In this document: one piece after another, positions 1-6,911 of the stretch
Layout: every line of letters begins with the position of its first letter
How positions within the stretch are numbered: position 1 is the stretch's first letter
NCBI GenBank assembly: GCA_022563775.1
Contig: JADFMS010000053.1
Span: 1 to 8,942 of the forward strand
Length of the DNA: 8,942 nt
DNA from: Fidelibacterota bacterium
Lineage (GTDB): Bacteria > Marinisomatota > SORT01
Reading direction: 5' to 3'
Notes under the pieces: model-generated
The model's database searches: none
Seen by the model: only the letters and a program-made list of their open reading frames with translations
Told to the model about the DNA's origin: nothing
Program-made: the position numbers and the translations under genes

Positions 1-758
1 CGGATGGAAGAATGTGGGAGTGGTCGTTGGAAGACCCAAGAGTTAATGAAATCGACGGAGATCTTTATCTGACATATGTTACAACCGCGACTCCCAGTCC
101 TCCAAGCGCGGTACGAAAGCGGTTGGGCATTCCCATGCCGGAAGACAGCACGCATCCCAGAACCGCTTTGGCAAAGATTAAAAAGTTCAATGAGTTCGAA
201 CGCTATGGCATCATTACTCCATATGGCGCTGATGAACGCGATGTCGTACTCTTTCCTGAAAAAATCGGCGGAAAATATTCCGTGCTTCATCGACCGGCTA
301 ACTGGGTAGGAGAAGAATACGGAACCTCAGGTCCGGCTATCTGGTTTGCCACGACTGATAGCCTTGATCAAAAGATATCGAATCATAAGCTTGTAATGAA
401 AGCTGAAGCGGAGTGGGAGGGGAATAAATTAGGAGCCGGACCTCCTCCCATAAAAACGGAATCCGGCTGGCTTTTGATTTACCATGGCGTCGACAATAAC
501 AATATCTACCGGGCTGGAGCTGCGCTTTTAGACTTGGAAGAGCCGTGGAATGTGCTTGCCCGGACACGAGATCCTATTCTTGAACCCGAAGAAAAATGGG
601 AATTAGAAGGTGATGTTCCAAATGTGGTGTTTCCCGAAGGTATGGTTGTCGTTGACAATTCGCTCATAGTTTTTTATGGCGCCGCTGACAAAGTTTGTTC
701 CGCTGCTTCCGTTAACTTAGATGAATTTATTGAAGACTTACTTTCGGAGGGGAAATAA
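1..758 (+). CDS. GH130 family glycoside phosphorylase/hydrolase, 5'-truncated
   Basis: The frame is open from the left edge (codons from base 3), so the N-terminus lies outside the window; the ATG at 12 is internal. The protein shows the GH130 five-bladed beta-propeller signature: a LEDPRV motif near the window edge (the Asp is the catalytic residue in characterised GH130 enzymes), an HRP segment, a GAGPPPIKT loop followed by WLLIYHGVD, and a C-terminal GDVPNVVFPEG and YGAAD. Known GH130 members act on beta-1,4- or beta-1,2-mannosides, mostly as phosphorylases releasing alpha-mannose 1-phosphate. The HR and YHG elements, which I recall as phosphate-contacting in phosphorylases, are kept, so phosphorolysis is favoured over hydrolysis (inference). 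No signal peptide can be judged. It is followed at once by a GH130 paralogue and a sugar ABC transporter, consistent with intracellular degradation of imported mannosides. The exact linkage cannot be read from the sequence. Confidence 0.9.
   Translation, partial: DGRMWEWSLEDPRVNEIDGDLYLTYVTTATPSPPSAVRKRLGIPMPEDSTHPRTALAKIKKFNEFERYGIITPYGADERDVVLFPEKIGGKYSVLHRPANWVGEEYGTSGPAIWFATTDSLDQKISNHKLVMKAEAEWEGNKLGAGPPPIKTESGWLLIYHGVDNNNIYRAGAALLDLEEPWNVLARTRDPILEPEEKWELEGDVPNVVFPEGMVVVDNSLIVFYGAADKVCSAASVNLDEFIEDLLSEGK
746..752 (+). promoter_or_regulatory. Ribosome-binding site deciding the start of the second GH130 gene
   Basis: A strong Shine-Dalgarno GGAGGGG lies inside the last codons of the upstream GH130 gene, 5 to 8 nt before ATT (758) and ATC (761). 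It lies about 44 nt before the first canonical start (TTG 797), too far to serve it. It supports initiation at a rare AUU/AUC-type codon and translational coupling of the two GH130 genes. Confidence 0.5.
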
Positions 759-1651
759 TTATCGTAAAACTTAAACGTCATTCGGGGAATCCCATTTTGA
801 AACCTGTAAAGAAGAATAAATGGGAGAGTGGCGCCGTCTTTAATTGTGCCGCGGTATATGATGGTGAAAAAACCCATTTGCTGTACCGCGCAATCGGTGA
901 ATATGACATCTATATCTCTACGTTAGGTCATGCCGTTAGTGAAGACGGTTTAAGTTTTCAACGTCATGATAAGCCGGTATTCGAACCTAAGGAGCAATAT
1001 GAGCGGTTCGGCTGTGAGGACCCAAGGATAACTCAGATTAACGGTAAATTTTATATTACTTATACTGCTCTGTCAAAACGCGCCTGGTCAGGCTCCGGTA
1101 ACAGAGTCGCCCTCGCAACGACAAAGGACTTTCGGACCTTTGAGAGGCATGGCATCATTCTACCGGATATGGAAAATAAAGACGTAGTTATCTTCCCGGA
1201 AAAAGTTAAAGGGAAATACGTCATGTTTCACAGGACCATGCCTGATATATGGATAGCATATTCAGATAATCTGACAGAATGGTCCGGCCATAAAAAAGTT
1301 ATGGAGCCAAGAAAAGGGCTATGGGATGGCGAGAAAATAGGCGCCGGTGCGCCGCCGATAAAGACTGAAAAAGGATGGTTATTATTTTATCACGGTGTCG
1401 ATAAAGATAAATTCTACAGACTTGGAATTGCCTTGTTTGACCTGGAAGATCCGGCAAAGTTAATCGCAAGACAGGAAGAACCGATTCTTGAACCCGAAGA
1501 AAAGTGGGAATTAGAAGGCGATGTCCCTAACGTTGTATTCAATTGCGGGGTTGTGGAGATAGATGACACCTATTACGTTTATTATGGCGGCGCTGATACC
1601 GTTATAGGCGTCGCGACAGTGGGCAAGGCAGAATTTATCGACTTTTTATAG
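758..1651 (+). CDS. GH130 family beta-mannoside phosphorylase-like enzyme
   Basis: This is a complete GH130 protein. Motifs, numbered from the TTG at 797, are WESGAVFN near residue 9, GCEDPRI with the catalytic Asp at 75, an HR pair (MFHRT), GAGAPPIKT, GWLLFYHGVD, and a C-terminal YYGGADT. It has no signal peptide, so it should act in the cytoplasm. The first canonical start codon is TTG at 797, but the frame is open upstream and encodes IIVKLKRHSGNPI just before it. The R-H-x-x-NPIL-x-P pattern is the usual GH130 N-terminus, so 797 would cut into the fold. The best ribosome-binding site (GGAGGGG, 746-752) also points to a start at about 755-761. Only ATA, ATT or ATC codons are available there; I chose ATT at 758, which shares one base with the TAA of the upstream gene. 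The start is therefore uncertain, the family is not. It is a clear paralogue of the preceding gene. Confidence 0.9.
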   Translation: MIVKLKRHSGNPILKPVKKNKWESGAVFNCAAVYDGEKTHLLYRAIGEYDIYISTLGHAVSEDGLSFQRHDKPVFEPKEQYERFGCEDPRITQINGKFYITYTALSKRAWSGSGNRVALATTKDFRTFERHGIILPDMENKDVVIFPEKVKGKYVMFHRTMPDIWIAYSDNLTEWSGHKKVMEPRKGLWDGEKIGAGAPPIKTEKGWLLFYHGVDKDKFYRLGIALFDLEDPAKLIARQEEPILEPEEKWELEGDVPNVVFNCGVVEIDDTYYVYYGGADTVIGVATVGKAEFIDFL

Positions 1652-1712
1652 GTCTTTATTTCTGAACCGTGATGATAAAAATTTTCTTAATTTGCAGGAC
1701 GTTTCTAAATAG

Positions 1713-3011
1713 ATGATCAATAGTTTAACGACCGGACTAATTTCGATAACACTGTGCGCCGTGTTCTTGTCATGCGGTTCAGAGGAAAATGAAGCCGGTT
1801 CCGGCGGCATCGAGTACTGGACAGCGCCGAGCATAGAGCTGTCGAGATTTGAAAAAAAGGTGGTAGATAAATGGACCTCCACCCACAAGGAGACTCCGAT
1901 AGACTGGAAAACTATACCTGCCGGTATAACCTCTGAAGAGGTAATACTCACCGCGATTGCCACCAGGACCGGTCCCGATGTCATTTCAAATATATTCGGA
2001 GGGTTTGCCGCTCAGCTTGCCGATGCAGGTGTAATCGTTGCTCTCGACACGTTACCCGGTTTTTGGGACGTTGTTGAGAAGCGAAAAATGGCGAATATCG
2101 TCCGGAACGACTGGTTCTACAAAGGACATATTTACGTGATGCCGATGTACACTAATCCTGAGATGGTCTGGTACAACAAAGAAATGCTCGATAAGTTCGG
2201 GATCACCGAACTTCCGAGAACGTATAGTGAGTTTTTCAGACTGTTAGAAATGGTATGTATTCCCAACAAGGTCTATGGATTGACGGCTGACGTCTCTTCT
2301 AAATGGTACAGTAGATGGTTCGATTATCTGACTCTTTACGCAAGCGCATCGGGAGGTGAACAGTACATTGATGTAGATAAAAACGAAGCTTTTCTCGACA
2401 GCAAATATGGGATTGCGGTCACGGAGTTCTTTTTTAGGTTATTCGATGAAGGATACGCGCCTCGATTTGAAATACAGGATGGGTTTGAAAAGGGGGTTTT
2501 CTTTGCCTCTATAAAGGGCGCTGGAAGTACAGTAAGAATAAAAAAGCTATACCCCGACCTGAAATATGAGATAGCCCCGATGTTGGTACCCGATGATTAC
2601 CCGGAGGACGCGCCTGTCTATACGCTTGCCGAGTCTAAAGGTATGGTACTCTTTGAGTCCTCAAATAATAAGGATAAGGCTTGGGAATTCATGAAATGGT
2701 ATTTCAGCGGAGAACATGACTCACTCTGGATTGCTTTGACGAACTATCTTCCTGCCCGGGAAGACTTGACAAGTAATCCTATCTTTACAAGCTATTTTGA
2801 TGATAATCCCACCGCAAAATTATATGCGGATATTCTGGACTTTACAGTTCCTCTTGTCCTGACGGCAAAAACTGTTGAAATTCAGACGAGTCTCAACAGG
2901 GAATTATGGCAGCCGATAATTTTCGGCGTTAAGTCACCGGTGCAAGCATCGCGCGACGCAAATACGGCTATTCAGAGGATACTGAAATCGGGACCTCCGA
3001 TTCTTAATTAA
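1713..3011 (+). CDS. ABC transporter sugar-binding lipoprotein (family 1 solute-binding protein)
   Basis: A 432-residue extracellular solute-binding protein of the family that serves sugar ABC importers. Residues 1-20 form a lipoprotein signal peptide ending in FLS, with the lipidated Cys at 21 followed by GSEENEAGSGG, a typical flexible linker. The mature part starts with IEYWTAP, has the P-x-T-Y-S-E-F and WYNKEML segments common in this family, and ends with a C-terminal stretch (around LNRELWQPII and ANTAIQRIL) typical of sugar-binding proteins. The ATG at 1713 is preceded directly by an in-frame TAG, so it fixes the start; a weak AGGA lies about 13 nt upstream. It sits between GH130 enzymes and two sugar permeases and most likely captures manno-oligosaccharides or a related glycan fragment. 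The ligand is inferred from the neighbours only. Confidence 0.9.
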   Translation: MINSLTTGLISITLCAVFLSCGSEENEAGSGGIEYWTAPSIELSRFEKKVVDKWTSTHKETPIDWKTIPAGITSEEVILTAIATRTGPDVISNIFGGFAAQLADAGVIVALDTLPGFWDVVEKRKMANIVRNDWFYKGHIYVMPMYTNPEMVWYNKEMLDKFGITELPRTYSEFFRLLEMVCIPNKVYGLTADVSSKWYSRWFDYLTLYASASGGEQYIDVDKNEAFLDSKYGIAVTEFFFRLFDEGYAPRFEIQDGFEKGVFFASIKGAGSTVRIKKLYPDLKYEIAPMLVPDDYPEDAPVYTLAESKGMVLFESSNNKDKAWEFMKWYFSGEHDSLWIALTNYLPAREDLTSNPIFTSYFDDNPTAKLYADILDFTVPLVLTAKTVEIQTSLNRELWQPIIFGVKSPVQASRDANTAIQRILKSGPPILN

Positions 3012-3041
3012 AAGTAAAATGAACGCATTTCCGGATAAGAA

Positions 3042-3893
3042 TTGAGTAAATTAGCAGGTCTGGGGCTTATAGCCGCATACGTTATTCACACTATTATTTT
3101 CTGGTTGTATCCTTTTCTGTGGGGGTTGGTTATTGCTTTTAAAAGATGGAACATCATTTCTCCCGAAAAGGAGTTTATCGGCCTAAGTAACTTCACGGGG
3201 GTTCTATATGACCCGTTATTCTGGATATCATTTAAAAATTCCCTTTATTTTATGGCGGTATATGTCCCGCTGTCGATTGTCTCTGCCCTTGGAGTAGCAT
3301 TGTTACTCAGTCGGATTAAGTTTTTGCAAGCCTTCTTTGCGACCGGATATTTGATGTCCTATATCTCTGCAGGTGTTGCCTATTCCATCGTCTTCAGTCT
3401 TCTCTTCTCCGGAGATGGACTTATCAATACATGGCTGAGTAAAATAAATATAACGATCCCGTGGTTCTCCGACCCCGATATCGCCATGGCTTCTATCGCG
3501 CTGATCGTCGTTTGGAAATTTCTGGGCTACTATAGTTTGATTTTCCTGGCGGGATTACAGGCTATTCCGAAAACTCTGTATGAATCTGCGTCAATCGACG
3601 GGGCGAGTGAATGGGTACAATTTTTTAGGATTACCGTTCCGCTTCTTAGCCCCTCATTTACCATAGTTCTGATTTTCGCCGTCATGTTGTCTTTCAATAT
3701 TTTTACGGAACCTTACATGATCACGGGTGGCGGACCGCTTGACAGTACACAGACTTTTGTAATGCAAATCTATCATCAAACGTTCACTGCGCTGCACGCC
3801 GGCTATGGGTCCAGCTTCGCAATTATTGTAGCGGCTATCAGCTTCGCGTTTGTCTTCGTGATAAGGAAGACAGTGGAAAGGGACGTAACATGA
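3042..3893 (+). CDS. ABC sugar transporter permease, MalF/UgpA type
   Basis: An inner-membrane permease of a carbohydrate ABC importer, 283 residues, with about six hydrophobic membrane segments starting near residue 5. The cytoplasmic EAA loop, which docks on the ATPase, is at about residues 181-200 (ESASIDGASEWVQFFRITVP, ending at the invariant Pro). The characteristic GGGPLDST segment after the fifth helix is also present. Translation must start at TTG 3042, because an in-frame TAA lies two codons upstream (3036-3038) and no ATG fits; the ribosome-binding site is weak. The stop overlaps the start of the next permease gene (ATGA at 3890-3893), a translationally coupled pair. Together with the upstream binding protein it forms the import route; the partner ATPase is not in the window and may be encoded elsewhere, as is common for shared sugar ATPases. 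Confidence 0.93.
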   Translation: MSKLAGLGLIAAYVIHTIIFWLYPFLWGLVIAFKRWNIISPEKEFIGLSNFTGVLYDPLFWISFKNSLYFMAVYVPLSIVSALGVALLLSRIKFLQAFFATGYLMSYISAGVAYSIVFSLLFSGDGLINTWLSKINITIPWFSDPDIAMASIALIVVWKFLGYYSLIFLAGLQAIPKTLYESASIDGASEWVQFFRITVPLLSPSFTIVLIFAVMLSFNIFTEPYMITGGGPLDSTQTFVMQIYHQTFTALHAGYGSSFAIIVAAISFAFVFVIRKTVERDVT

Positions 3894-4756
3894 TCGTAAT
3901 CCGGGATAAGAAAAGTAAAAAACAGCCACGCGCAATCAAATTGGTCATCGTCTATACTCTTCTCTGCTTGGGATTGATCGTCATGGTTTTTCCCTACATC
4001 TGGATGATTCTGGCTTCGTTCAAGATTCCATCGGAAATCTATGATAGATTCTTCCCTTCACGCTTCACTCTGGAAAATTATTATATGATTTTTTCAGCCG
4101 GGCAGAGCGGTTCCGGCAGTCCGTTCATAAGGTCAGCTTTCAACAGTTTGGTTGTATCCTCGATAGCGACTTTTTCTGTTGTGCTTATTGGTTCGATTAC
4201 AGGTTATGCGCTGGCTCGATTACGGTTTTGGGGGCGAGATTTTTTAAATAGTTTTGTCCTATTCCAAATGCTGTTTCCGGCAATTCTGTTCTTGATCCCG
4301 CGTTTTTTGTTAATGTTGGAATTAGGATGGATAAATACATACCAGGGCATGTTCTCTCCGTTCATGGTAAGCGCCTGGGCTATTTTTCTTTATACGCAAT
4401 TCTATAAGACTATTCCGCAGGAGCTGATTGACGCAGCCAGAATAGATGGTTGCTCGGAACTAAGAATAGTTTTTTCCGTGATGCTTCCCTTATCTAAATC
4501 GGTTACGGCAATCGTAGCCATCTTTACCTTCATGAGCACTTGGGATGAATTCTTGTGGTATATTATTGTCACTAAGGATTACGACTTGATGCCTTTGAGC
4601 GCGCTGTTAGGTCTTTTTACAAGGGGAGAATACAATTCTTACCCGGGAATCCAAACCGCCGGCGCCGTAATTTTAACTGTGCCGATCCTGATTTTATTCT
4701 TTTTCTTTCGGAAGTCCTTTTCCAAAGGAATTGCCATGTCGGGGATAAAAGGGTAA
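3890..4756 (+). CDS. ABC sugar transporter permease, MalG/UgpE type
   Basis: The second permease of the importer, 288 residues. A short basic cytoplasmic N-terminus (about residues 5-17) precedes the first membrane helix, which ends in the PYIWMILASFK motif typical of MalG-type proteins. The EAA loop is at about residues 178-197, with AARIDGCSEL and the conserved VMLPLSKS. The sequence GYALARLRFWGRD after the second helix and the C-terminal FRKSFSKGIAMSGIKG are also family hallmarks; the terminal G-x-x-x-G-A/S-x-K-G tail is very widely conserved. The ATG overlaps the stop of the first permease by four bases. It is the last gene of the sugar operon; no clear intrinsic terminator follows, only a T-run at 4794-4800 without a convincing adjacent hairpin. 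Confidence 0.94.
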   Translation: MIVIRDKKSKKQPRAIKLVIVYTLLCLGLIVMVFPYIWMILASFKIPSEIYDRFFPSRFTLENYYMIFSAGQSGSGSPFIRSAFNSLVVSSIATFSVVLIGSITGYALARLRFWGRDFLNSFVLFQMLFPAILFLIPRFLLMLELGWINTYQGMFSPFMVSAWAIFLYTQFYKTIPQELIDAARIDGCSELRIVFSVMLPLSKSVTAIVAIFTFMSTWDEFLWYIIVTKDYDLMPLSALLGLFTRGEYNSYPGIQTAGAVILTVPILILFFFFRKSFSKGIAMSGIKG

Positions 4757-4844
4757 TGGCGATAGTCCCGAAGTGATTAATATAGTTTCAAAGTTTTTTT
4801 ATCGATTGGGACATTATACAACTCGGTAAAGTATGCCCCCAAAT

Positions 4845-4886
4845 CTTACATATTATTTAGACTGATCAATACGTAATAAATGTAAG
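4845..4886. repeat. Imperfect inverted repeat (12-bp AT-rich stem)
   Basis: CTTACAT (4845-4851) pairs with ATGTAAG (4880-4886). After one unpaired A at 4852, TTATT (4853-4857) pairs with AATAA (4875-4879), leaving a 17-nt loop. It lies about 90 bp beyond the end of the sugar operon. It could be a 3'-end structure protecting the mRNA or the scar of an insertion; there is no T-tract directly after it, so it is not a standard terminator. Confidence 0.45.
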
Positions 4887-4931
4887 GTGAGGACGATCTT
4901 TAATACAAAAATAATCTCTGCCAAGACCGAC

Positions 4932-5234
4932 ATGCCTCTGCGAGTAATTGTATGTAATCGGAACGGCATAGAACATAGGTTGTAAGACATTGACAAATTA
5001 TTCGAGTTGTTTAAACCTTTTAGCTCGCTACAGACAATTGACGCAATAGCAATCTTTAATAAATTACATGAACAGACATGGGAAAGTTGGGATTCATCCA
5101 CTCTGAAATCCTTACTTGTGATGCTCAAGAATATTTTTTATGAAATATATGTTTTACCAATTGAGAAAAAGGAGAGGAGATTCTCTATTCAAAAGATAAA
5201 AGAAAAGTTATCGAAGGATAAAAAGAGATCCTGA
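4932..5234 (+). pseudogene. Possible decayed small ORF (hypothetical protein)
   Basis: I do not recognise this protein. From ATG 4932 the frame reads 17 codons to a TAA (4983-4985), then continues open in the same frame to the TGA at 5232-5234. The second part, conventionally startable at TTG 5007 or an ATT at 4989, encodes about 76-82 residues of plausible soluble protein: mixed hydrophobic and charged helical sequence with TWESWDSSTLKSLL and a Lys-rich C-terminus. No good ribosome-binding site precedes either start. It may be a remnant interrupted by a nonsense mutation, a short real gene starting at TTG 5007, or chance. The overlapping - strand frame (4853-5128) has a Cys-rich, unprotein-like composition and was not called. 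Low confidence. Confidence 0.25.
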
Positions 5235-5280
5235 TTTAACAATGCATATTGATCACTTCCCGCAAAACATATAAGAGCCT

Positions 5281-5538
5281 TTAATCTTCCTTCTCATAGG
5301 TTTGTTCAAATATATCGGGTTTACAGGTATAGTATTCTCCCTCGACTCCGCGAATAATCCAATCGAGTTCACTTGCTATCGCTGTTCCTTCGAGAGTTTC
5401 TATATCTATTTTTAAGGGATTCATAGTTCTCCAGGATTTATCCATATCGGGTATACCAAGGAACTCACATACCTTGGCTATATTTCCTCGGTTTAACTGA
5501 ATTGCATCTATCACAACTGATTTCTTCCTGTATTTCAT
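5281..5538 (-). CDS. Phage-type small protein with PGDYG-like motif
   Basis: An 85-residue protein beginning MKYRKKSVVIDAIQL and ending DWIIRGVEGEYYTCKPDIF followed by a short acidic tail. This matches a small family very common in phages and prophages, typically 'M-K-Y-R-K-K-P-V-x-I-E-A-x-Q' at the start and 'G-D-W-I-I-x-G-V-x-G-E-x-Y-x-C-K-P-D-I-F' near the end (the PGDYG-type motif). The usual Gly of GDWI is Leu here (ELDWI). Its molecular function is not known to me. The start is well supported: GAGGAG lies 4-5 nt before the ATG on the - strand. No other phage gene is visible nearby, so it looks like an orphan cargo gene or a domesticated leftover in an otherwise gene-poor stretch. It faces the + strand genes on its 3' side (about 47 bp away). 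Confidence 0.8.
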   Translation of the reverse strand: MKYRKKSVVIDAIQLNRGNIAKVCEFLGIPDMDKSWRTMNPLKIDIETLEGTAIASELDWIIRGVEGEYYTCKPDIFEQTYEKED

Positions 5539-5558
5539 TTATCTCCTCACACAAAATA

Positions 5559-5582
5559 GCTATAAAAGGTTTTATTTATAGC
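5559..5582. repeat. Perfect 8-bp inverted repeat upstream of the phage-type gene
   Basis: GCTATAAA (5559-5566) and TTTATAGC (5575-5582) form a perfect 8-bp inverted repeat around an 8-nt spacer. It lies 20 bp upstream of the start codon of the - strand gene at 5538, within its likely leader or promoter. It could be a dimeric repressor operator or a leader hairpin; which of these, if either, cannot be told from the sequence. Confidence 0.4.
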
Positions 5583-5667
5583 CGTTGACGTGAATCATAA
5601 CTTTATGTTGTCTTGGTCGCATTTTGGACACATTTATAGATTCACAATATAGCAACATCGTACTGTA

Positions 5668-5856
5668 ATGCAAAAATTAAATCACCGAAAGGGTGTCATA
5701 GAAAACGTACCGATTACATGTCCGACATCTTGGGACGATTTTAATGTATCTAAAATAACCAGGGAAGTATCTCACGCAAGGGGTGCACTCCAGTCAATAA
5801 AAGCATATAAAGAACGAAACAATGAATATATGTGTTCGAGAGGTATTTCCCCTTGA
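5668..5856 (+). CDS. Hypothetical small protein, doubtful
   Basis: An open frame of 62 codons from ATG 5668. The product is basic and hydrophilic, with no signal peptide, no membrane segment and no motif I recognise; a short helical stretch near residues 34-52 (EVSHARGALQSIKAYKERN) is the most protein-like part. There is no recognisable ribosome-binding site before the ATG. It is recorded because it is the only frame covering this stretch between the phage-type gene and the lipoprotein gene at 6024. It may be chance or the end of a decayed gene. Confidence 0.25.
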   Translation: MQKLNHRKGVIENVPITCPTSWDDFNVSKITREVSHARGALQSIKAYKERNNEYMCSRGISP

Positions 5857-5991
5857 AGTTAACTACAAATTGCGCTATTCTTTAATAAGATAAGTTGTAT
5901 TAAAGAAAACCTGCCGTTTGAAGAGTAGTATTGTGTTATTTTTAAACCCGATTGGGCTCTCCTATTAGAGGAGTGAGTTCAATTAAGTGGG

Positions 5992-6006
5992 AAGTTTAAA
6001 AAACTT
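5992..6006 (+). promoter_or_regulatory. Small hairpin just ahead of the 6024 ribosome-binding site
   Basis: AAGTTT (5992-5997), AAA loop, AAACTT (6001-6006) can form a 6-bp stem that ends 4 nt before AGGAGG (6011-6016). Together with a CTCCT/AGGAG pairing at about 5959-5973 it could give a structured 5' leader, possibly including masking of the ribosome-binding site by the CTCCT segment. It is AT-rich and short, so this is tentative. Confidence 0.25.
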
Positions 6007-6023
6007 TAAAAGGAGGAATCGAA

Positions 6024-6590
6024 ATGAAAATTTCAAAAGTCGTTCTACTGATAATAATGCTTATTGTTGTTTCGTGCGGAGGCGGGCAAAAAACAGTCCA
6101 AACGGATCCGGACAGACCCGATTGGGTAGACCGCGGAGGTGGAGCGTTCCCGGCTGAAGCTGCCTCAGGCTCAGCATTTTATGGTGTAGGGCCTGCTGAT
6201 GCAGTGTCGCACCCTACCACGACCTCTCGAAGAACGGCAGCAGACTTAAACGCAAGAGCTGATTTGGCAAGGTCTTTTCAAACCAAAATAGAAGAATTAG
6301 TAAAGGCATATGAAAGAGTCGTGAGTGACGGAGAAATGGCAAACGTAGAATCCTTTCATCAACAGGCTACCACCGGATTTACCAGTCTCACTTTGGTCGG
6401 TGCCGCCATTATAGATCGTTATTATGATCGTGATGAAAAAACTCAGTATTCACTCTGCCGGATGGACGTTGAAAGTTTTAAAGACCAGTTAAAGCAATTG
6501 AATGATCTAGCTGAAGAAGTCGAACAAATTATCATCGAGAACGCAGATGCGGCATTTGATGAGCTCACAAAGATGCCGAATCAGCAATAG
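6024..6590 (+). CDS. LPP20-like outer-envelope lipoprotein
   Basis: A 188-residue lipoprotein. The signal peptide (residues 1-17, ending in IVVS) precedes the lipidated Cys 18 and a GGGQ linker. The mature part begins PDRPDWVDRGGGAF, then FYGVGPADAV, then RRTAADLNARADLARSFQTKIEELVKAYE; this 'P-x-W-V ... Y-G-V-G ... A-x-x-x-A-R-x-x-L-A' order is typical of the LPP20 lipoprotein domain, a family whose members are envelope proteins of unclear function. The C-terminal third (YSLCRMDVESF, then an acidic helix) also fits. The start is firm: AGGAGG at 6011-6016, 7 nt before the ATG. It probably forms a transcription unit with the small membrane protein that begins 3 nt after its stop. The family call rests on pattern memory, not on a search. 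Confidence 0.7.
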   Translation: MKISKVVLLIIMLIVVSCGGGQKTVQTDPDRPDWVDRGGGAFPAEAASGSAFYGVGPADAVSHPTTTSRRTAADLNARADLARSFQTKIEELVKAYERVVSDGEMANVESFHQQATTGFTSLTLVGAAIIDRYYDRDEKTQYSLCRMDVESFKDQLKQLNDLAEEVEQIIIENADAAFDELTKMPNQQ

Positions 6591-6593
6591 AAA

Positions 6594-6887
6594 ATGGGAC
6601 CCATATCAGGATTTACAGTAGCTCTGCCGTTTTTAATTATAATATTGGTATATATGGTAAAGCAACATGAATTAGACCATATAAGGAAAAAAAGCAAAAC
6701 TGAGTTAAATATCATAGCTGTATTACTAAATGATTCTTTTAAAAGAGCAGACAAGGGGGGAAGTGATATGGCTAAATCTTATTTCGTCGAAAGTATAAGA
6801 GAATCAGAAGCAGAGGGCAAATTTTCGAAAATCAGTCGCGGGATTCTACTGGATGAGCTTCTAAAGGAAACTCAGGATACGAATTAA
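6594..6887 (+). CDS. Small single-span membrane protein, unknown function
   Basis: A 97-residue protein with one hydrophobic segment at about residues 5-22 (FTVALPFLIIILVYMV). A positively charged cytoplasmic-side stretch follows (QHELDHIRKKSK), then a hydrophilic, mostly helical tail rich in Lys and Glu. This topology suggests a short N-terminal anchor with a cytoplasmic tail. I do not recognise the family. It starts three bases after the stop of the lipoprotein gene, and no independent promoter space exists, so it is likely co-transcribed and perhaps coupled; a clear ribosome-binding site is lacking. Codon usage looks like its neighbours. It converges on the - strand gene ending at 6912. 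Confidence 0.6.
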   Translation: MGPISGFTVALPFLIIILVYMVKQHELDHIRKKSKTELNIIAVLLNDSFKRADKGGSDMAKSYFVESIRESEAEGKFSKISRGILLDELLKETQDTN

Positions 6888-6911
6888 GATTAATTATAGT
6901 CATAGTCGCGA

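Noticed and set aside
1082..1093. Hairpin GCCT-GGTC-AGGC inside the second GH130 gene, resembling a SECIS
   Set aside because: There is no in-frame TGA 11-20 nt upstream, the stem is only 4 bp, and the GH130 frame is normal here.
3019..3045. Short ORF MNAFPDKN before the first permease as a leader peptide or frameshifted N-terminus
   Set aside because: Only eight codons long with no ribosome-binding site of note; its TGA overlaps the TTG start, which could allow coupling, but nothing further supports it.
4757..4800. Intrinsic terminator after the sugar operon
   Set aside because: A run of seven T is present at 4794-4800, but no stable GC-rich hairpin lies directly before it; TCGGG/CCCGA pairing around 4740-4773 is too far upstream.
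4853..5128. Minus-strand frame of 91 codons in the gene-poor stretch
   Set aside because: There is no ribosome-binding site and no recognisable motif, and it overlaps a more protein-like + strand frame.
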